Assembly: GCF_014803405.1 (NCBI RefSeq)
Contig: NZ_JACYFG010000006.1
Location: forward strand, 7,501 to 71,500
Reading direction: 5' to 3'
From: Pelagicoccus enzymogenes
Lineage (GTDB): Bacteria > Verrucomicrobiota > Verrucomicrobiia > Opitutales > Opitutaceae
Length of the DNA stretch: 64,000 bases
Shown: piece after piece, positions 26,306-34,376 of the stretch
Numbering within the stretch: position 1 is the stretch's first letter
How the letters are laid out: every line of letters begins with the position of its first letter
Made by a program: the position numbers and the translations under genes
The notes under the pieces: model-generated
Database searches by the model: none
What the model was told of the DNA's origin: nothing
What the model saw: the letters and a program-made list of their open reading frames with translations, nothing else

Positions 26306-27703
26306 ATGAATTCAGATATCGATCTCAAAACTGTCAATCGCCGCAGCTTCCTTCGCCTCTCCGCCTGCGCAGCGGTCGGTACGTCCAGCTTGTTTTCAAC
26401 CCTCTTCAATCTTCGCCAACTCAACGCGGCTGCAGCCAACACCACCTCTGGCAGCGACGACGACTACAAGGCGATCGTTTGCATTTTTCTCTACGGCGGG
26501 AACGATTCAAACAACCTCCTAATCCCCAGCGACGCAGCCACATACGCCACCTACGCCGCAGGACGCGAGCAGCTCGCTATCCCTCGCGACCAGCTCCTCG
26601 CTCTCAATTCCCTCAACTCGGACGGACGCTCCTTCGGTATCCATCCCTCAATGACAGGCTGTCATGAGTTGTTCAACAGCGGCGACCTAGCCCTCGTCGC
26701 CAACGTCGGTACTCTCCTCGCTCCCGCAACCCTCTCCGACTACCGGAATCGTACCGCAGCGATTCCCGACCACCTTTTCTCCCACAGCGACCAGCAAGTT
26801 CTCTGGCAAACTTCCGTCAACGAGAACGCTTCCGTAGATCCCACTGGTTGGGGCGGACGCATTGCCGACTTGATCCACTCCACCCACAACAACTCCAGCA
26901 TCTCGATGCTCGTTTCCCTTTCCGGATCGAATTTCTTCCAGGTCGGACGTACCCTCCTTCCCTTTCGTACCAACTCAAACGGTTCATCCACCTACGACAT
27001 CCTCAACGGCTGGGACAGTCACGCCACCACTCGGGCCGAAGGATTCCGGCAATTGCTAGACAAGGACTACGCCAACCTCATGGAGCAAGCGTTCGCCGAT
27101 ATCTCCAATTCCGCGATCAAGAATGCGGATACCTTCAACGCCGCCATCGCTGCGGCCGACGAATTCGAAATGCTCCCGGACACTAGCCTTGGACGCCAGC
27201 TCCGCATGGTCGCCAAGATGATCCAGTCACGCCAAGAGCTCGGGCAGCGGCGACAGGTGTTCTTCGTAGCCACCGGCGGATTCGATACCCACGGCCCGCA
27301 GCTTGACTCCCACGCCGGTCTTCTGGGCGGCCTCGACGCCGCGATCAAAGGCTTCCACGAAGCCCTCGGTTCCATCCAGGCCCAAGACTGCGTCACTTCC
27401 TTTACCGCCTCCGACTTCGGTCGCACCTTCGACACCAACGGGCGTGGCTCGGACCACGGCTGGGGCGGGCACCACATCGTGATGGGAGGAGCCGTCAACG
27501 GACAGCGAATCTACGGCGATTTCCCGGACATCAATTTCGGAAGCGCTCACGACACCGGCCGAGGACGTTGGCTGCCCACGACCTCCGTCGACCAATACGG
27601 AGCCACCTTGGCTCGCTGGTTCGGCATCCCAGATTCCGAACTCCCAACTGTTTTCCCCAACATCTCAAACTTCGCCACCTCGAACCTAGGCTTTATGAGC
27701 TAA
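26306..27703 (+). CDS. Tat-exported DUF1501 protein
   Basis: A 465-residue protein. The N-terminus carries a twin-arginine signal (NRRSFLRLSACAAVG) with cleavage expected near residue 44. The rest is a DUF1501 domain, related to the alkaline phosphatase/sulfatase fold, with FLYGGNDSNNLLIP, GVATVATGGFDTHGPQ-like segment (FFVATGGFDTHGPQ) and the His/Asp-rich GRGSDHGWGGHHIVMGG, likely metal-binding. It follows the DUF1800 gene by 59 bases. The pair is widespread in Planctomycetota and Verrucomicrobiota. No enzyme activity has been assigned with confidence, so function stays open. Confidence 0.9.
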   Translation: MNSDIDLKTVNRRSFLRLSACAAVGTSSLFSTLFNLRQLNAAAANTTSGSDDDYKAIVCIFLYGGNDSNNLLIPSDAATYATYAAGREQLAIPRDQLLALNSLNSDGRSFGIHPSMTGCHELFNSGDLALVANVGTLLAPATLSDYRNRTAAIPDHLFSHSDQQVLWQTSVNENASVDPTGWGGRIADLIHSTHNNSSISMLVSLSGSNFFQVGRTLLPFRTNSNGSSTYDILNGWDSHATTRAEGFRQLLDKDYANLMEQAFADISNSAIKNADTFNAAIAAADEFEMLPDTSLGRQLRMVAKMIQSRQELGQRRQVFFVATGGFDTHGPQLDSHAGLLGGLDAAIKGFHEALGSIQAQDCVTSFTASDFGRTFDTNGRGSDHGWGGHHIVMGGAVNGQRIYGDFPDINFGSAHDTGRGRWLPTTSVDQYGATLARWFGIPDSELPTVFPNISNFATSNLGFMS

Positions 27704-27741
27704 AGAGAACGCAGGAGCACGCTTGCCACGAAAACTCTAAG

Positions 27742-28308
27742 ATGCATCCAAAATTCAACTACGCCATCATCGGAAGCAGCCTCCTCGCTTTCGGCATCTA
27801 CCTCGGGACAAAATTAAGTCACCGGCCCGAAGAAATAGAACCGTTCTCCAAAAATCCCTCAAAGAGCGCCCAAGAGATCGAGCGCATTCGATCCATCCCC
27901 AAGCCCCAAGCTCCGGATCCTTCCGTTCCCGTTCAAACCAAGCCCCCTGCCGTTCGAATCAACGCATTGGCTCAACTGAACGACCCGAGTCACGAGCCGC
28001 AGACGGACATCCGCATCATCGAACACCTTTTCGGCCAAGTGCGCACCGTCTTTCACGAGCTCCCCAGCGGCGACCATCAGGAGATCGTAGCGTTCCTAAG
28101 AGGGAAAAATCCCCGAGCGATCGAATACCTGCCAGCTGACGATCCCAACCTAAACGACGAGGGAGAAATCGTGGACCGCTGGGGAACGCCCTTCTTCTTT
28201 CACGCCCTGAGCCGGCACCGCATCGAAGTGCGCTCCGCAGGCCCCGACCAAATCCACTGGAGCGGCGACGATATCGTATCCGAATCCCAAGACGCACCAG
28301 CGACCTAA
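27742..28308 (+). CDS. Membrane-anchored protein with pseudopilin-like C-terminus
   Basis: 188 residues. One N-terminal membrane segment (FNYAIIGSSLLAFGIYLGT) lacks the G/F-T-L-x-E prepilin cleavage motif. A Pro/Lys/Ser-rich linker of about 70 residues follows. The C-terminal 40 residues (DRWGTPFFFHAL, IEVRSAGPD, GDDIV) copy the calcium-binding end of GspG-type major pseudopilins. ATG 27742 was chosen because the membrane segment begins there. It lies 38 bases after the DUF1501 gene and probably belongs to the same operon. It may be a calcium-dependent assembly or export partner for the giant protein; that is an inference. Confidence 0.65.
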   Translation: MHPKFNYAIIGSSLLAFGIYLGTKLSHRPEEIEPFSKNPSKSAQEIERIRSIPKPQAPDPSVPVQTKPPAVRINALAQLNDPSHEPQTDIRIIEHLFGQVRTVFHELPSGDHQEIVAFLRGKNPRAIEYLPADDPNLNDEGEIVDRWGTPFFFHALSRHRIEVRSAGPDQIHWSGDDIVSESQDAPAT

Positions 28309-28322
28309 GCCGCTCCCGGAGA

Positions 28323-29735
28323 TCACTTACCCTTTTTCGTCTTCCTATAGCGGATGTAATCTCTAGCGACGCCAATGCGGCGGGCTGCCTTGGATACGTT
28401 TCCCCCGCACTCGTCGATGGCGAGGTCGATCAATCGATCGATTGCCGCTTCCAAAGAGAAGCCTTGCTCCGGCAGAGACCAGGCCGGATTGAGCCAATCT
28501 CCCGCAGCGCCAAGCGGCACATTCGGACTTTCCGCAGTTTCGACAGCGTTAGGCATCCCCAGAAATTCCAAGCTCTCCGCATCTCCAAGCACTAAGGCTC
28601 GTTCGATTTCGTGCTCGAGCTCACGCACGTTGCCAGGCCATTCGTAATTGCAAATCCACCTGCGGCAGCGTTCCGAAAAAGCCGCCTTCTTGTATCCATA
28701 TTTGCGCGCAAGCCCCTTCAAGAGGTGCTCCGCCATACGCAGAGCATCCTCTCCTCGCTCCCGGAGCGGAGGGATCGTGAAGCTCAACAAATTCAGCCGG
28801 TGGTAAAGGTCCTCGCGAAACTCGCCTCGGGCAGACAGGTCTTTTAACGACCGATTCGAGGCCGCGATCAAACGCAGGTTGATGTCGACTTGCTTGCTGC
28901 TGCCCACCCTGCGGATCCGGCCTTCTTCGATGGCGGTCAGCACCTTGGCCTGCAGGCTCGGACTCAAACTCGCGATCTCGTCGAGAAAAAGCGTTCCCCC
29001 ATCCGCTGCTTCGAACAAGCCAATGCGGGCCTGCTTCGCGTCCGTGAACGCTCCCTTTTCATGACCAAACAACTCCGACTCTGCCAACTGCTCCGGCAAG
29101 GCCGCGCAATTCACAACCACCAGCTCCTTGTCGCTGCGCGAACCATTCGCATGCAACCAACGCGCTACGCTCGACTTTCCAGTCCCCGTTTCGCCTTCAA
29201 TCAATACCGGCGGAAGCTTGTCGCTCAACCTCCGGTCCGCTTCGATCACCTTGCTCAATTGCCCGCGAAAGACTTCCAAGGAATCGCCAAAAAACAAGCC
29301 CTCGTCCGCAGTCTCCCCGCGACCGCTTTGGTTGCGATGGCGCTTCAAGCGAGACTCGCGCCGCCCGCTTTGGGCTCTCCCCAAAACCAGCGGGATCTCC
29401 TGCGGATCAAAGGGCTTCGCCAAATAGTCGCTGGCCCCGCGACGGATAGCATCTACGGCGGCCGCCACGCCGCCATCAGCCGTCATGATGACGATCGGGA
29501 TCTCACCCTGATCTTGAGCCACCTCTATCAAGTCCAAACCCAAACCATCCGGCAAATTCACGTCCGCCAAGACATAGTCCAAAGGCAGGTTCTCCAGCGC
29601 ATTGCGTCCCTCCGCCAAGGTTCCCACCGCAGTACAGGCCGCGCCCTGACTCTCCAAGTAGGCCGCCAAGCGCTTTCTCAGCAAAACTTCATCTTCAACA
29701 ATCAAGATTTCACGTCCACCCAGCAATGCGCTCAT
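28323..29735 (-). CDS. NtrC-family sigma-54-dependent response regulator
   Basis: 470 residues. The receiver domain (about 9-120) has phosphoacceptor D58 in YVLADVNLPDG. The AAA+ domain (about 165-395) has Walker A EGETGTGKSS, the sigma-54 contact loop in the form GAFTDA rather than the classical GAFTGA, Walker B GGTLFLDEI and the arginine-finger segment FREDLYHRLN. A Fis-type helix-turn-helix (GNVSKAARRIGVARDYIRYR) closes the protein. It should activate sigma-54 promoters when phosphorylated. No kinase gene adjoins it. It converges with the pseudopilin-like gene (14 bases) and is divergent from the DUF350 gene. ATG 29735 begins just before the receiver. Confidence 0.93.
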   Translation of the reverse strand: MSALLGGREILIVEDEVLLRKRLAAYLESQGAACTAVGTLAEGRNALENLPLDYVLADVNLPDGLGLDLIEVAQDQGEIPIVIMTADGGVAAAVDAIRRGASDYLAKPFDPQEIPLVLGRAQSGRRESRLKRHRNQSGRGETADEGLFFGDSLEVFRGQLSKVIEADRRLSDKLPPVLIEGETGTGKSSVARWLHANGSRSDKELVVVNCAALPEQLAESELFGHEKGAFTDAKQARIGLFEAADGGTLFLDEIASLSPSLQAKVLTAIEEGRIRRVGSSKQVDINLRLIAASNRSLKDLSARGEFREDLYHRLNLLSFTIPPLRERGEDALRMAEHLLKGLARKYGYKKAAFSERCRRWICNYEWPGNVRELEHEIERALVLGDAESLEFLGMPNAVETAESPNVPLGAAGDWLNPAWSLPEQGFSLEAAIDRLIDLAIDECGGNVSKAARRIGVARDYIRYRKTKKGK

Positions 29736-29832
29736 GTATCCAACAAGTCCCGACTTGCCCAAAGAATCAAGCCCAACCTCACGATCGCATTTCACGCTTT
29801 CCTAGCGAGACGATTCGCTGCAATCTTCCGGT

Positions 29833-30063
29833 ATGGATATGCAATTCCTCCTCGCCTCGTTCGCCAACTTACTCCTGAGCGTTACCTACACCATAATCTC
29901 CCTCTTCTGCGGCGTATACGCGATCAAGATGATCGACCGATTCCTCCTCAAGAAGATCGATATCGAGGAAGAGCTCGGCAAGAACAACATCTCCGTCGCC
30001 ATTTTCGCCGCCAGCCTCCTCCTTTTCGTCGCCATTATCATTTCCTTCGGCCTGCGAGCCTAG
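29833..30063 (+). CDS. Small DUF350-like membrane protein
   Basis: 76 residues with two hydrophobic segments (about 7-31 and 49-75) joined by a charged loop (DRFLLKKIDIEEELGKNN). The pattern, with NISVAIFAASLLL in the second helix, fits DUF350 proteins, whose function is unknown. Its stop codon TAG overlaps by one base the GTG start of the transglutaminase-like gene, so the two are translationally coupled and probably act together in the inner membrane. Confidence 0.75.
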   Translation: MDMQFLLASFANLLLSVTYTIISLFCGVYAIKMIDRFLLKKIDIEEELGKNNISVAIFAASLLLFVAIIISFGLRA

Positions 30064-30938
30064 TGAAGCGGACCTCCCCAAAGTTCCTTTGGATATTCCT
30101 AACCGTCATTCTCTGGACGGTCGCCACGCTCACCCAAGAGCGGCTGAGCGAACGAGGGTACCAACCACCGCCCGAGCCATTTCGTATCATAGAACCGGAT
30201 ACAATACCGCCGGACGAATTAGAGCTTAGTCTAGCAGCCTACGACTCCGGGGAGATTGAGGACCGTCCATTCCTATTGCCCGCAGACGCCCTCGCCGTCT
30301 CCCTCTCTTCCCGCACCCGCATCCGCGAACGCCAAATCAAGAACCGCCCCGCCGACTCGGCGGAGATCAAACACGATAAAGGCTACCTCTTCGTCGATTC
30401 GAACAAGCAAACCTTTGCCGCCTCCAAGCTCGGTCTCGACTTCAAGCATCACTTCAAGAACAGCTTCCTCGTCGGGTACAAGCCTTTCGACGTAAGCGAA
30501 ATCTGGATGCCGCATGAAGTCCTAACCATGCGCCTCAAGTATCAGCTGGATAAGGACAACTTCGCCGGATTCCAGGAGATTTGGCTCAACTCCTACGAAG
30601 CTTTCAAGCGCGGTCGCGGAGATTGCGAGGACCATGCCATCGCCCTCGCCGACTGGCTCATAGAAATGGGCGAAGACGCCCGCGTCGTGACCGGCACCCA
30701 CAACGGCGGCGGACATGCTTGGGTCGTCGTCTTGCGTGAGGCGGGAACCTTCCTGCTGGAATCCACCAGCAAGAAACGGCGACGCCTCTTCAGCTCCTAC
30801 CCTCTAGCCAAGCTCGCCACCGGCTACGCTCCAGAAGCCATGTTCAATCGTGAGTACTACTGGATAAACAAAGAGCCTGACGAAACAAGCAGCTACACAG
30901 GCAAGCATTGGTTCAAGAACGGCCGGATAACCCGTTAG
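30063..30938 (+). CDS. Membrane-anchored transglutaminase-like cysteine peptidase
   Basis: 291 residues beginning with GTG in the overlap TAGTG; the frame is open far upstream over the antisense of the regulator gene, which I take as chance. An N-terminal anchor (about 8-22, FLWIFLTVILWTVAT) is followed by a linker. The transglutaminase-like domain covers about 140-270, with C188 in GRGDCEDHAIALADWL and H218 in GGGHAWVVV; a Glu in FLLEST may complete the triad. Members of this superfamily cut or crosslink proteins or act on peptide bonds in the envelope. The substrate is not known. Coupling to the DUF350 gene is the main clue. Confidence 0.8.
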   Translation: MKRTSPKFLWIFLTVILWTVATLTQERLSERGYQPPPEPFRIIEPDTIPPDELELSLAAYDSGEIEDRPFLLPADALAVSLSSRTRIRERQIKNRPADSAEIKHDKGYLFVDSNKQTFAASKLGLDFKHHFKNSFLVGYKPFDVSEIWMPHEVLTMRLKYQLDKDNFAGFQEIWLNSYEAFKRGRGDCEDHAIALADWLIEMGEDARVVTGTHNGGGHAWVVVLREAGTFLLESTSKKRRRLFSSYPLAKLATGYAPEAMFNREYYWINKEPDETSSYTGKHWFKNGRITR

Positions 30939-31026
30939 CCATAAAATTTTGCCGCTCCCTCTGGCCAAACCGCCTGAATGCTGATTGAACTTAGCTTTCC
31001 CCCAAAAAAATCCCCCCAAAAAAACT

Positions 31027-32820
31027 ATGATGCTACGCATGAAGCGCCTCCTGCTCCTCGTCCTGGCAACGTTCGCATGCCGAGCCTTCGCCGACGACCG
31101 CCCCAACATCGTCTGGATCTCCGCCGAGGACCACGGTCCGCACCTCGGCTGTTATGGCGACAGCTATGCAACGACTCCTCATCTGGACGCCTTTGCCGCA
31201 AACAGCCTTATCTACACCAAAGCGAGTTCCAACGCCCCCGTTTGCGCGCCCGCCCGCACCACCATCATTTCGGGCATTTATCCACCGAGCCTCGGGGCCC
31301 ACAACATGCGCAGCCGCGTCCCCTCGCCCAGCTACCTGAAGTTCTTTCCGGTCTACCTGCGCGACGCCGGCTACTACACCACCAACCAGAGCAAAGAGGA
31401 CTACAACCTCGAAACCGACGACAAAGGCTGGCACGAATCCTCCCGAACGGCCCACTGGAAAAATCGCCCCGATCCACAGCAACCCTTTTTCGCAGTCTTC
31501 AACTTCACCGGCACCCACGAGAGCCAGATCCGCAACGACAACGAATCCCCGCATCACGATCCCGCTCTCGCCCCCATTCCTCCATATCACCCCGACACTC
31601 CCGAAACACGCAAGGACTGGGCCCAGTACTACGATCGCTTGAGCAAACTCGACGCCTACTTCCAAAAACGTCTCGACGAAATCGAAGCCGCAGGACTGGC
31701 CGACGACACCATCGTGATATTCTGGTCCGACCACGGGTCCGGAATGCCGCGCGGCAAACGCTACCCTGGCTGGTCCGGACTCAATGTCGCCATGATCGCC
31801 CACGTACCAGAGAAATACCAACACCTCGCCCCCAGTGACTATATGCCCGGCGGAAAAAGCGATCGTCTCGTCAGCTTCGTGGACCTCGCACCCACGACCC
31901 TTGCCCTCGCCGGCATAAAAATTCCCGACTACTATCACGGCCAAGCCTTCCTCGGCCCAAACCTCGCCCCCGCTCCCCGATACTCCTTCGGCTTCAAAGG
32001 CCGCATGGACGAGCGCATCGACGAATGCCGCACCGTTACCGACGGACGCTACGTCTACATCCGCAACTACTATCCGCACCTGCCACACGGCCAATACCTT
32101 TGGTACCAGCAGCAAACGCCTACTACCAGCAAGTGGTATCAACTTTTCAAGGACGGCAAGCTAAACGCCGTGCAATCCGCCTTCTGGCAAGCCCATCCCG
32201 CCGAAGAGCTCTTCGACCTCGCCAACGACCCGCATGAAACCGTTAATCTGGCCAAGAACCCAGCCCACCAGCAGACGCTCACGAAACTGAGAGCCGAAAT
32301 GGCCGCCCATCAAAACCGCACCCGCGACCTCTCCTTCATTCCTGAACCCATGCTTCGCAAACCCACCCTCGCCGGAGTTTCGCCTGCTGAATTTTTCAGC
32401 AACTACTTCGAGCCCAATTCCAACCGTTTGGAGCTAGGCAACGACTCCGTATCCAAATACTGGAGATTCGCGAACCTCCTCTCCGCAGCGCCAGAGGCAG
32501 TGAAAGCCGCCCTTCCGGAAGCGATCGACGCGACCAACGACGACGAAGCCTGCGTAGCAGTCGTCGCTTCCGAACTGGTCGCACTCCACGCCCGCGATGC
32601 GGAGATTCGCAAGCAAGCCCTCGAAACGCTCGTCTCCTACGCCCGCTACCCCGAAAACGAGCTCATCCTCAGCCTGCAGGCCGGCGTCGCCCTCGACCAC
32701 GCCCACCAAGCCGGAATCGAGCTACCGGAGTCCGCCAAACAACTCGTGGCCGACCACGAGAGCATTCCCGGCTGGGCGAAGTCCTATCGCCCCCGTTTGC
32801 TGGAGCGCTTTCAGGAGTAG
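31027..32820 (+). CDS. Secreted sulfatase with C-terminal helical extension
   Basis: 597 residues with a signal peptide (about 1-22, ending AFA). The alkaline-phosphatase-like sulfatase domain (about 24-430) has the metal-binding opening DRPNIVWISAEDHG and the formylglycine site C73-A-P-A-R in NAPVCAPART. C73 must be oxidised by a maturase not seen in this window. IFWSDHGSG is the second metal motif. The last 130 residues are Ala/Glu-rich helix resembling HEAT repeats. Sulfatases of this type remove sulfate from marine polysaccharides. ATG 31027 was chosen, with ATG 31039 as an alternative. No partner glycosidase is adjacent, so the substrate is not evident. Confidence 0.9.
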   Translation: MMLRMKRLLLLVLATFACRAFADDRPNIVWISAEDHGPHLGCYGDSYATTPHLDAFAANSLIYTKASSNAPVCAPARTTIISGIYPPSLGAHNMRSRVPSPSYLKFFPVYLRDAGYYTTNQSKEDYNLETDDKGWHESSRTAHWKNRPDPQQPFFAVFNFTGTHESQIRNDNESPHHDPALAPIPPYHPDTPETRKDWAQYYDRLSKLDAYFQKRLDEIEAAGLADDTIVIFWSDHGSGMPRGKRYPGWSGLNVAMIAHVPEKYQHLAPSDYMPGGKSDRLVSFVDLAPTTLALAGIKIPDYYHGQAFLGPNLAPAPRYSFGFKGRMDERIDECRTVTDGRYVYIRNYYPHLPHGQYLWYQQQTPTTSKWYQLFKDGKLNAVQSAFWQAHPAEELFDLANDPHETVNLAKNPAHQQTLTKLRAEMAAHQNRTRDLSFIPEPMLRKPTLAGVSPAEFFSNYFEPNSNRLELGNDSVSKYWRFANLLSAAPEAVKAALPEAIDATNDDEACVAVVASELVALHARDAEIRKQALETLVSYARYPENELILSLQAGVALDHAHQAGIELPESAKQLVADHESIPGWAKSYRPRLLERFQE

Positions 32821-32850
32821 TACGTCGCGCACCCAACTCGCATAAAATTT

Positions 32851-32910
32851 GGTAGGGTCGGCGCTTGCGCCGCACCGCAGTGCAAGATCTCGACGACGCG
32901 GCAGCCCTAC
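32851..32910. repeat. Palindromic REP-like element
   Basis: The element starts with GGTAGGGTCGGC and ends with GCAGCCCTAC, so its ends form an inverted repeat GTAGGG/CCCTAC. An internal hairpin CGGCGC-TT-GCGCCG lies in the left arm. It sits between the converging sulfatase and prmA genes, where it may also end transcription. A related element lies at 42216-42284. Confidence 0.55.
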
Positions 32911-32921
32911 AGACGTTTCAC

Positions 32922-33788
32922 CTAGGCCAAGAGCGTTACGCTAGACCATTCGCCAAGTTCGTGGATTTGGATGTCCTTCCAGCCGCGCAGGGGAGCGAAG
33001 GCTGCCTTCACCTTTTCCGCTTCGTGCGTCAGAATTCCGCTGAGGATCAGCGTTCCCCCGTCCGCCACCACCGGAGCGATGGTTTCGCAAAACTCGATCA
33101 ACACGACCGCCAAGATATTGGCTAAAACCAGATCATAAGGCTGCTTGGAAAAGCCGCTCAACAGATCGTCCACCGAAAAGGGAAGGTCCGGCGTCTCGTT
33201 GAGCTCGCCATTTTCGATGGCGATTCGTACCGCATCCGGATCATTGTCGAATCCCGTGACGTCACCAAAGCCAAGACGCTTGGCCGAGATGGCGAGGATT
33301 CCCGAGCCACAACCGGCGTCGACCACTTTCAAGCTGCTGATCTTGTCTGTACCAATGCGTTCTCTCGCCTCGATCAAACGCTCCACGCAGAGACGAGTCG
33401 TGCCGTGATTGCCAGTGCCGAATGCCATACCCGGGTCCAGCCAAACTGCCTCGTGACCGTCTGGTAGCTCGTATTCACCTTTCAACCACACCGGCACCCA
33501 ATGCAGCGGCCCGATAGACCATGGCTTGAAGTGTTCCTTGTAGCTGTCCTTCCAGTCTGAATCCTGGATCTCACGTACCTTGGCATCGCCTGATACGTTG
33601 GCGATGCCGGAGAGTTCCGTCCAGGCGGCGATGGCTTCCTGTTCCGTATCGTAGATGCCTTGCACGCGGTAACCCTTGGCCTCGAAATCCTCGAAGAGGT
33701 TCCAGCGGGTCGCGTCCTCGACTTCGAAAACGGCTTCTTCTAAAACAGCAAACTCCTCTTGGGAGACGAATACAGTAATTTCGTACAT
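32922..33788 (-). CDS. prmA: Ribosomal protein L11 methyltransferase
   Basis: 288 residues. The N-terminal substrate-recognition domain is followed by a Rossmann-type SAM domain (about 110-285). It has DPGMAFGTGNHGTTRLC before the fold, motif I VVDAGCGSGILAI, and NDPDAV for the ribose-binding acidic loop. LVLANILAVVLIEF is the PrmA-specific N-I-L substrate motif, where family members place catalytic contacts. The enzyme trimethylates ribosomal protein L11 in the cytoplasm. The next gene upstream on the same strand, for a small membrane protein, ends 17 bases before it. Confidence 0.93.
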   Translation of the reverse strand: MYEITVFVSQEEFAVLEEAVFEVEDATRWNLFEDFEAKGYRVQGIYDTEQEAIAAWTELSGIANVSGDAKVREIQDSDWKDSYKEHFKPWSIGPLHWVPVWLKGEYELPDGHEAVWLDPGMAFGTGNHGTTRLCVERLIEARERIGTDKISSLKVVDAGCGSGILAISAKRLGFGDVTGFDNDPDAVRIAIENGELNETPDLPFSVDDLLSGFSKQPYDLVLANILAVVLIEFCETIAPVVADGGTLILSGILTHEAEKVKAAFAPLRGWKDIQIHELGEWSSVTLLA

Positions 33789-33805
33789 GGCTAAAAATGG
33801 AATTG

Positions 33806-34327
33806 TTACTGAGCCTTGGGGCCGCGCTTGAATACGCTAGCTCCGATGATGCCGCCCAGAGCTCCTTGGATGAGGGAAAGAGCGGAACCTGCAGCCAACA
33901 TGACCCCTACGACGAGCGGACGTACCTGCTCCAAGGTTAAGTTTTCCGCAAATTCTGCCGCCTCGGGCTGTCCGTCTTCATAGAACTTGCGCAAGATCTC
34001 TTCGCGAGCCGTTTCGAAATCTGCCTCGGTGAATCCATTGAAGAACACGATCGCGAACACGCCGAAGGCCACCAACATTCCCAAGAAGGACGATACCGCG
34101 CCCAGCTTCGCTCCAGTCCCAGCAGAAATGGTGATACTGTGCCGCTTGGCAAAACTTCCGGCCGCCGCGAAACCGCCGATGATGTAGTGGATGCAGAGAA
34201 AGATGTAGCTGTAGCCGACAAACCCAAGCACCGCCACGATGGCCGCCGCGATCAGGATCGACTTCTTCTTGGAGCAGGTGTCGAGGTCGACGATCTCGCC
34301 CTCTTCGTGTTCGTTCATGTCACTCAT
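33806..34327 (-). CDS. Small membrane protein of unknown function
   Basis: 173 residues with an acidic cytoplasmic N-terminus (NEHEEGEIVDLDTCSKKK). Four hydrophobic segments lie at about 24-43, 45-60, 70-95 and 133-160, with an acidic amphipathic stretch between the third and fourth (EADFETAREEILRKFYEDGQ). I do not recognise a family. It lies between miaA and prmA on the same strand, with short gaps on both sides (49 and 17 bases), and is probably transcribed with them. ATG 34327 was taken; an ATG three codons later is equally possible. Confidence 0.7.
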   Translation of the reverse strand: MSDMNEHEEGEIVDLDTCSKKKSILIAAAIVAVLGFVGYSYIFLCIHYIIGGFAAAGSFAKRHSITISAGTGAKLGAVSSFLGMLVAFGVFAIVFFNGFTEADFETAREEILRKFYEDGQPEAAEFAENLTLEQVRPLVVGVMLAAGSALSLIQGALGGIIGASVFKRGPKAQ

Positions 34328-34376
34328 GATTCAGGCAGCATTGTCGCCTCGCTTCCAAGGTGGCGAGGCAAAATTC

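Noticed and set aside
28890-30062. Long upstream extension of the transglutaminase-like gene
   Set aside because: It runs antisense to the NtrC-type regulator gene and over the DUF350 gene. The membrane anchor after GTG 30063 and the TAGTG overlap mark the real start.
31033-32142. 369-codon minus-strand frame opposite the sulfatase
   Set aside because: Composition rich in Val/Gly/Glu and no motifs; the sulfatase frame on the other strand has a signal peptide and the CAPAR site.
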